From Strigamia acuminata (taxonomy: Eukaryota; Arthropoda; Chilopoda; Geophilomorpha; Linotaeniidae), in assembly GCA_949358305.1 (NCBI GenBank), contig OX442320.1:8944259-9008258 (forward strand): 64,000 nt of DNA, read 5' to 3'. The position numbers and the translations under genes are program-made. Position 1 is the stretch's first letter. Each line of letters starts with the position of its first letter. Below, piece by piece: positions 58,102 through 64,000 of this stretch. The notes below the pieces were generated by a model that was not told the origin of the DNA, ran no database searches, and worked only from the letters and a program-made list of their open reading frames with translations.

Positions 58102-60642
58102 TTAAAAGCGCTGTATTATGGATTGAACGAAATCGGCGATAGCAAATAGGCTTATGCCGAGATAGAGGCCAAGAGTTCCACCAATGTCACTAAATAATGC
58201 TGTTGGTGTAAATATTTCTCTTTCAATTACAGATTCGTGCGTGTCGTCCGCATACAGCAACCATAATGAAGTGTTATTGTCGTCTGATGGCATCTCACCA
58301 TCTTTGTGCAGAATGTATTTGATTTCTGTGCATTTCCGTTTACATTGGCACGCCGTAAAATGATGAGACATGTTGAAAAATATGGGGTAAGTCCGTGTGT
58401 ATGTACGTAGAATGTCGGTCCAGTTGGTGCACTGTGTCAGGTTACTACTGTTGAGTATTGGTAATCTGTCAACAAACGGTGAAATAAAACACCAAGCAGA
58501 TATAACAGGCCTGAACACTAAATTGTTGTATCTTACCCACAGTATGAAACATTCATTATTTCTTTGTCTATGCACTTGTTTAGGCAGAAGTTGGCTTCTT
58601 CAGTAGACACGCATGGATTGCGCTTGGAATTCAAATTCAACAGCTGAAATAGACATACATATTGAGAATGCGTACTGCCCGGGCCAGCGGTAATCAAGGT
58701 AAGCACTACTAAGATGTTTATATGGGGGAAAAAAGTGTGTTTTAGAATCGAAGAAATAACGGTGTCATAACTTACCACCGTCAATATGTACTTCTTACTA
58801 TTCAGGGGCATATTTGCCATCTGGGGGTATCTCGCATTTGTTCCTAAGTAACCGCTGCCATTGGGTAAAGCCATTTATATACAGTTCAGTCGTGGACAAA
58901 AAAAACTTCCCTTTAGTTTAGCTGTTTTAAGTTTATCTGTTTGCCCGGTCTATCTTTTAATACTGTTGTTAGGGCACGACAAGAGGCAGGGTCAAGATTG
59001 ATGTCATTGAATTTCAATGGATTTTTATGCCACCTTGTAGATAAACTAAAAACATCTAAACTGAAACTAAAGGGAAATTTTTTGTCCACGACTGTACACA
59101 CAGTACCTCTTGTGCAAATATTCGAAATTCAGACTGGCTGCCATACAGAGCGTCTTCCGCTTTCAATAAACCATCGTATGTGTGCTTGTATGTATCATCG
59201 TGAACAAAAAACTGAAATCCAGATATCCAATTGAGTACGTAGTATAGTAGCATGAACCAAGGATAACATGGACACACATCCGTGTGTTATTTCCTATTGA
59301 TTCGTTGTTCTGTGCACTGATTGGATGACCGCAATCACGTGTCATGCATTGCTTGCCAAATAAGCTTGTTTGTTACTTGTTGTCCTCTCAGATTACAGTG
59401 CTGCTATATATTACGTGGCGCCATCGGTGGCAAAACGCTCTTAACAAGTGGATATGTGTACATGTTATCCTTGGTTCATGATAAAGGAGGGTTACATTGT
59501 AGTCCTTTTTTTGTGGGTGTATTTTCGAGGTGTTGGTGTTCCACATAATCTGAATATAAGTCCTTGGGCCTCTGTATTGTGTTTGAGTTTCTTGAGAAAA
59601 AAGGAAATGTGTACTGATAGATAACAGGGAGAGCAACAAACAACAATAATCTATTGTACTTGCAGTTAGTACGATACAGCGTCCAACTAGCGCGTTAAAG
59701 AACTCAATATACATTGCTTTTTTCATTGGCTGAGTACAATGTCTTCGGTGACACTGAAAAGAAGATTGATCAATGTTAGACCTGTGCGGTTTTGCGATAC
59801 ATCGCAGTGCGATTTTTGAATTTGTGTATCACAAATTGTATAGAGGAAATTATATATCGCAATATAGCGCAAAGTGCAGATCAGACGGGCTGTGTGCAAA
59901 TTTGGGTTCCCTCGGGAAGTGATCACGGATAATGCGAGGTGTTTTGCAGGAAGGGATTCGGAGCGGGCTGCGAGGCGATGGGAATCAAAGTAAAGCATAT
60001 AACGGATATTTCGATATCCTTTCTGCACTTTGCACTGATTATTTCTTTTTGAATGCAAGCAGAAATATCCGCACAAGGTGCAGAAAAGATGTATTGCGAT
60101 AATCATGTTGATTTAATGTTTGGACTTACCGCCTTCCTCAAAGTCAAGTCGTTTTCATTAATTCCACTAAATTCAGACCACAAGTGATCCGTATCGGTGA
60201 ATTTGACATCTTTGAGCGTGTTTGTTTTCCAACTTCTTGTTAACATGGTCAAGATATTTATATTGCACAGAGTGACAGACGGAAAGGTGAAAGATGTTTG
60301 CGGTCTCAATTTCACTTCCAGCGTGATTGGTCCCTCTAAAAACGAGTCTACACGCTGGAAAATTTGGAACGAACAACCACTGATGCAAGTTACCACAATA
60401 GTAAACCATACCATTTTGTAACACGGACCGTAAGATCGGTCGAACAGTCTCGGGATTCCGAGAAAATCATTTTGGTTTTTGTCATTTCTCGCGCTTTTCA
60501 CGATTCTTGCAGAAGCCTTCAGTGAATGTGATTTGATAGCACGAACCCGACGCTTTTTCAGCCTCAAAAAGTTTGTTTCCACGCAAGAAGGTCCGCTTCT
60601 GGGTCCATCAGCAGAGATTTTTCTTTGCACCAAGTCGTACAT
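58102..60642 (-). CDS. DEG/ENaC channel, gene D (extended N-terminus)
   Basis: Fourth array member, 425 aa. Exons on the minus strand: 60642-60130, 59753-59660, 59590-59496, 59211-59107, 58643-58537, 58465-58102; phases as in the paralogues. The start is the first ATG downstream of the TATA-like box at 60786-60801; it gives about 23 more N-terminal residues than A-C, rich in Arg and Lys (RLKKRRVRAIKSHSLK aligns with the starts of B and C). NDFLGIPRLF replaces the HG motif; TM1; FPSVTLCN; CVSTEEANFCLNKCI ... YCG; CQCKRKCTEIKYIL; SDIGGTLGLYLGIS; a tail of only a few residues (SIIQRF). The NFT sequon is changed to KFT. Introns contain a Tc1-like MITE and an 80-bp foldback. Confidence 0.92.
58881..59096. 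mobile_element. Tc1/mariner-like MITE, complete
   Basis: Ends cagtcgtggacaaaaaaaac and ttttttgtccacgactgta are inverted repeats extending into aacttccctttagtttagct and its complement. The interior matches the copy at 52274-52485 but in the opposite orientation. It lies in intron 4 of channel gene D, eleven bases from the exon 4 donor. Confidence 0.85.
60010..60096. mobile_element. Small foldback element, about 80 bp (copy 2)
   Basis: tatcctttctgcactttgca ... gaatgcaagcagaaatatcc ... ggtgcagaaaaga, imperfectly self-complementary. It aligns with 4880-4960 in the reverse orientation. It lies in intron 1 of channel gene D, near the donor of exon 1. Confidence 0.6.
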
Positions 60643-60785
60643 TGTTTTGAAAACGCGAAAATCGGTGTTTCTTGCGACTTTACGGCTAGTCGTTGAATTT
60701 TGGCGCGCTGTGTGGTCGCACTGCTCGATGCACGCAAGGTTTTGCTCTGTTATACGATAAAATGACCGATAGTTGGCAATTTCGA

Positions 60786-60801
60786 GGAAGTTATATATCA
60801 C
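60786..60801 (-). promoter_or_regulatory. TATA-like core promoter element of gene D
   Basis: Minus-strand GTGATATATAACTTCC, 144 bases upstream of the gene D ATG, with no other ATG in between. The TATATAA core is the best of the four paralogous elements. Confidence 0.6.
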
Positions 60802-61086
60802 TAAAGCCATAAACGTTAGTGTGAGAAGTAGATAAATGGTGAGATAATTACTCGTTTATACGAGGAATAATTGAAATTATTGATTGGTTTGTTTGAATTA
60901 TTTATTAATTTTCACATAAACTTGCGATAGAGTACCGCACAAGTAATAAAAATGTCTACAAATTAGTTTTACGGCTGAAGTAATGTCAACTTGAAAGTGT
61001 TGTGTATTTTCGGTGCATTTATAGTCAATAATTACAAGAACACGTGTAAGTAATCGATGCAAGAAAGTGAGAAAATACAAGTTTTC

Positions 61087-62827
61087 TTATTTTCGAAAGT
61101 TGTGTCGGATTAGAGTTTCTATTAAATCAATGAGTGTGAACACACTGATGCCAAGATAGAGTCCAACGGTGCCTCCGATGTCACTGAACAAAGCCGATAT
61201 TGTGAACATTTCCTTCTCTATTATTAATTCAGTTTTATCTCCAGCAATTTGTAAAAGTAACCGGGTTTCGTTGTCGGGTCTTTTCCTTGTGTAATATTGA
61301 TACAAAACATGTTGCATTTCGTTGCATTTCCGCTTGCACCGACAACGTTCCAAGTATTGCGACATTTTTAAAAGAATTGGTAAAATTTTGTGGTAATTAG
61401 TTCTGATTTCTGTAAAGTTAGTGCACGGGGGGAGTCCTGTGTTGTTGACAAATGGCAATCTGAAAAGAAAATTAATTATGTTCGGCGACCAACTGGCACC
61501 AGTTGGCACTGGCAGTTGGACTGGGTTCGATTGCTGAAAGGCAACCCTGCGACCTAGGCGATAACACGGTGAACGCGCAATCTTCAAACAACTGCAGTAA
61601 AGATTATAACCAATCCAAAACTATGTGTTCTCTGTGTTGTTCTTTATTGTGAATGGTGTCCAATCGCCTGTGGTCTTTCCCTGGCCACTAGGCGACTGAT
61701 CGTAATTGCTCGTAACGGAAATGAAAATCATTACTTACCCACAACTTAACACTTTTTTTACTTGCTCGTTAATGCAGTTGTACGAGCAAGCAAAAGACCT
61801 TTCTTGTGTCAAACAAGGATTTCGGGATGTATTTAAATTCTGTATCTAAAAATATAAAAGATAAAAAGTTGAAAATTATTGTTTTCTGAATAATTCGCGA
61901 CATTTTACTTCTTTGGAGTATACTCTGTATATTGACAGATATCTTAGTCGAGCATTTTCCGCATAAAGTTCGCCATCAATTGAATGTTGAAAGGTGTCTT
62001 GATGGACCAAAAACTGTATAAAGATTACGATTTTAACAAATTATTCACTTATATACAGTTAGAGAGCAAATCTGACGTGGTAGTCTTTAGTAGCTTCTGG
62101 TAGCTTTGTAGAATCCCAAATAATAGTTGCATGTGTGGCATGGCCTATGAAATCCATTTTATCTACTGTTAAAATGAAACAACTTTGAACATAAACTCTT
62201 AAAAACAATGTCTTGTCTTATCTATACTCATAGTTAGCATGGTGCAGCTTCCGCTAATCATATTTACAGCCTCAACTGTCATTAACTCACGAACTGGTTT
62301 GTTGCAATTGTCTTTGAATTCGTTTTTACACTACATGGAGAAAAAAGAAAAAGTCAAACTTGGGTAAAAAGATAAAATTTTTAACTTACGACTGTACGAA
62401 CACTCATGTGTTCAGTGTTCACACGTAAACTATCCCATAATTGAAAAGCGTCTGTAAAATTCGGAAAAACATCGTTGTTTTGTACCATCGCATTAAGGAT
62501 CTCAATGTTGCATAAAGTAATGGATGGAAATGTGACAGATGTGCGTTGCTGGAGGTTTACTTCGGTCACGATTGCGCCGTCGAGGTATACGCCGACTCGA
62601 GCAGCAATTTGGTAGATGCAGCCCGTAAAACAAGTAATTATTACTACAAACCAGACACACTTAGACAGCAGGCTGTAGGATTTGTCCGAAAACCTATTGA
62701 GTCCAAACAAATCGTTTTGTTTGCATTTGCAGCAGCATTTGCATTTTTCTTTTGTTTCTGCGTTGTTAATGGAAAGGTTTTCTTCGAGTGGATGAATGGC
62801 TTGTTCTCGGTTTCGGTGCAACATCAT
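61087..62827 (-). CDS. DEG/ENaC channel, gene E (most diverged member)
   Basis: Fifth and most diverged array member, 403 aa. Exons on the minus strand: 62827-62390, 62330-62228, 62162-62077, 62013-61909, 61845-61739, 61459-61087; same phases as A-D. The start is at one of two adjacent ATGs (MM); a TATA-like TTTATAG lies about 45 bases upstream at 62873-62882. The cytosolic N-terminus has a cysteine cluster, KCKCCCKCK, then NDLFGLNRF in place of the HG motif; TM1 (CVWFVVIITCFTGCIYQI); FPSITLCN; NFT sequon; NPCLTQERSFACSYNCI ... SCG; CRCKRKCNEMQHVLY; SDIGGTVGLYLGIS; tail ending RHNFRK. Exon 3 has lost the TEYRGPYTY-like motif common to A-C and is shorter. All splice sites are GT-AG. Confidence 0.92.
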
Positions 62828-62964
62828 GTATAGATTGACTCTAAATGTGAGCAGGTATAGGGGCGTGTTATGTCTATAAAACCTGCTCAAATTTATGGTG
62901 TTTATAGTAACACTGGAAAGCCTCCCGTCGCTCTCTGGGCTCGGCTTCGCTGCATTGATTAATG

Positions 62965-64000
62965 GTGGCGGGCATTATTTTGGCATTATTTTGGCATTAT
63001 TTTGGCATTATTTTGGCATTATTTTGGTATTTTTTTGGTATTTTTTTGGTATTTTTTTGGGATAATTTTGGTATTATTTTGGTATTTTTTTGGTATTTTT
63101 TTGGCATTATTTTGGCATTATTTTGGCATTATTTTGGCATTATTTTGGTATTATTTTGGTATTTTTTTGGCATTTTTTTGGCATTTTTTTGGCATTTTTT
63201 TGGTATTTTTTTGGTATTATTTTGGTATTATTTTGGTATTATTTTGGTATTATTTTGGCATTATTTTGGCATTTTTTTGGTATTTTTTTGGTATTTTTTT
63301 GGTATTTTTTTGGGATAATTTTGGTATTATTTTGGTATTTTTTTGGTATTTTTTTGGCATTATTTTGGCATTATTTTGGCATTATTTTGGCATTATTTTG
63401 GTATTATTTTGGTATTTTTTTGGCATTTTTTTGGCATTTTTTTGGTATTATTTTGGTATTTTTTTGGTATTTTTTTGGTATTATTTTGGTATTATTTTGG
63501 TATTATTTTGGCATTATTTTGGCATTATTTTGGTATTTTTTTGGTATTTTTTTGGTATTTTTTTGGTATTTTTTTGGGATAATTTTGGTATTATTTTGGT
63601 ATTTTTTTGGTATTTTTTTGGCATTATTTTGGCATTATTTTGGCATTATTTTGGCATTATTTTGGCATTATTTTGGCATTATTTTGGCATTATTTTGGCA
63701 TTATTTTGGCATTATTTTGGTATTTTTTTGGTATTTTTTTGGTATTATTTTGGTATATTTTTGGTATTTTTTTGGTATTATTTTGGTATTTTTTTGGTAT
63801 TATTTTGGTATTATTTTGGTATTTTTTTGGTATTTTTTTGGTATTTTTTTGGTATTTTTTTGGTATTTTTTTGGCATTTTTTTGGCATTTTTTTGGCATT
63901 ATTTTGGCATTATTTTGGTATTATTTTGGTATTTTTTTGGTATTTTTTTGGTATTTTTTTGGTATTTTTTTGGTATTTTTTTGGGATAATTTTGGTATTT
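62965..64000. repeat. 11-bp minisatellite running off the window
   Basis: More than 90 copies of an 11-bp unit, mainly ggcattatttt, ggtattatttt, ggtattttttt and ggcattttttt. A rare ggataattttg variant (gggataatttt) recurs at about 63059, 63312, 63576 and 63983, spacings of 253, 264 and 407, all multiples of 11. Long frames through the array (for example 63090-63989) encode only FWYFFGI-type repeats and are artefacts. Confidence 0.95.

Noticed and set aside
61480-61560. tRNA-like GGTTCGATTG box
   Set aside because: No matching A box or cloverleaf could be drawn, and it lies in intron 5 of channel gene E.
63090-63989. 299-codon open frame (FWYFFGI repeats)
   Set aside because: It lies wholly in an 11-bp minisatellite, other frames of the same array are also open, and there is no non-repeat sequence or homology.

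Overview
This is nuclear DNA from an animal. It is AT-rich, with spliced genes on both strands, GT-AG introns of about 50 bp to 5 kb, and many short non-autonomous DNA transposons and tandem repeats. The gene set (CCAP-type neuropeptide receptor, CSN8, MPND, PDE12, FKBP14, secreted alpha-carbonic anhydrases, DEG/ENaC channels) points to a bilaterian. A CCAP-type receptor makes a protostome, perhaps an arthropod, my best guess, but the sequence does not settle the species. All exon models were built by hand from splice signals, reading phase and protein-family recall; no search was run.

Layout. 1-12.7 kb: no gene recognised, only mobile-element remnants, a long foldback and two large AT satellites of opposite orientation. 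12.7-24.3 kb (+): CCAP-receptor GPCR, eight coding exons, 431 aa, with a possible upstream TATA promoter and noncoding exon. 26.6-28.0 kb (-): CSN8, five exons. 28.7-31.5 kb (+): MPND, a JAMM-domain protein with a RAMA-like domain, eleven exons. 33.1-36.4 kb (-): PDE12, five exons. 36.8-43.7 kb (+): FKBP14, four exons, in a head-to-head pair with PDE12. 44.5-47.8 kb (+): two tandem secreted alpha-carbonic anhydrase genes, the second lacking two of the three zinc ligands. 48.2-62.8 kb (-): five tandem, intact, six-exon DEG/ENaC channel genes (here A to E) with identical intron phases. 62.97 kb to the end: an 11-bp minisatellite that runs off the window.

The most interesting block is 44.5-62.8 kb: secreted carbonic anhydrases, one apparently inactive, beside a young five-gene array of small DEG/ENaC channels. 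Carbonic anhydrase makes protons and bicarbonate from CO2, and several DEG/ENaC channels are gated by protons, so a CO2/acid-sensing or fluid-handling cluster is a reasonable but unproven idea. Within the array there are lineage-specific changes: a GC-AG intron, a lost extracellular cysteine, a cysteine-cluster N-terminus, and transposons that expanded introns or landed next to splice sites.

A second general pattern is that many unrelated intronic minisatellites have unit lengths near multiples of 10.4 bp (11, 20-21 and, in seven separate arrays, exactly 31 bp), although 19- and 43-bp arrays also occur.
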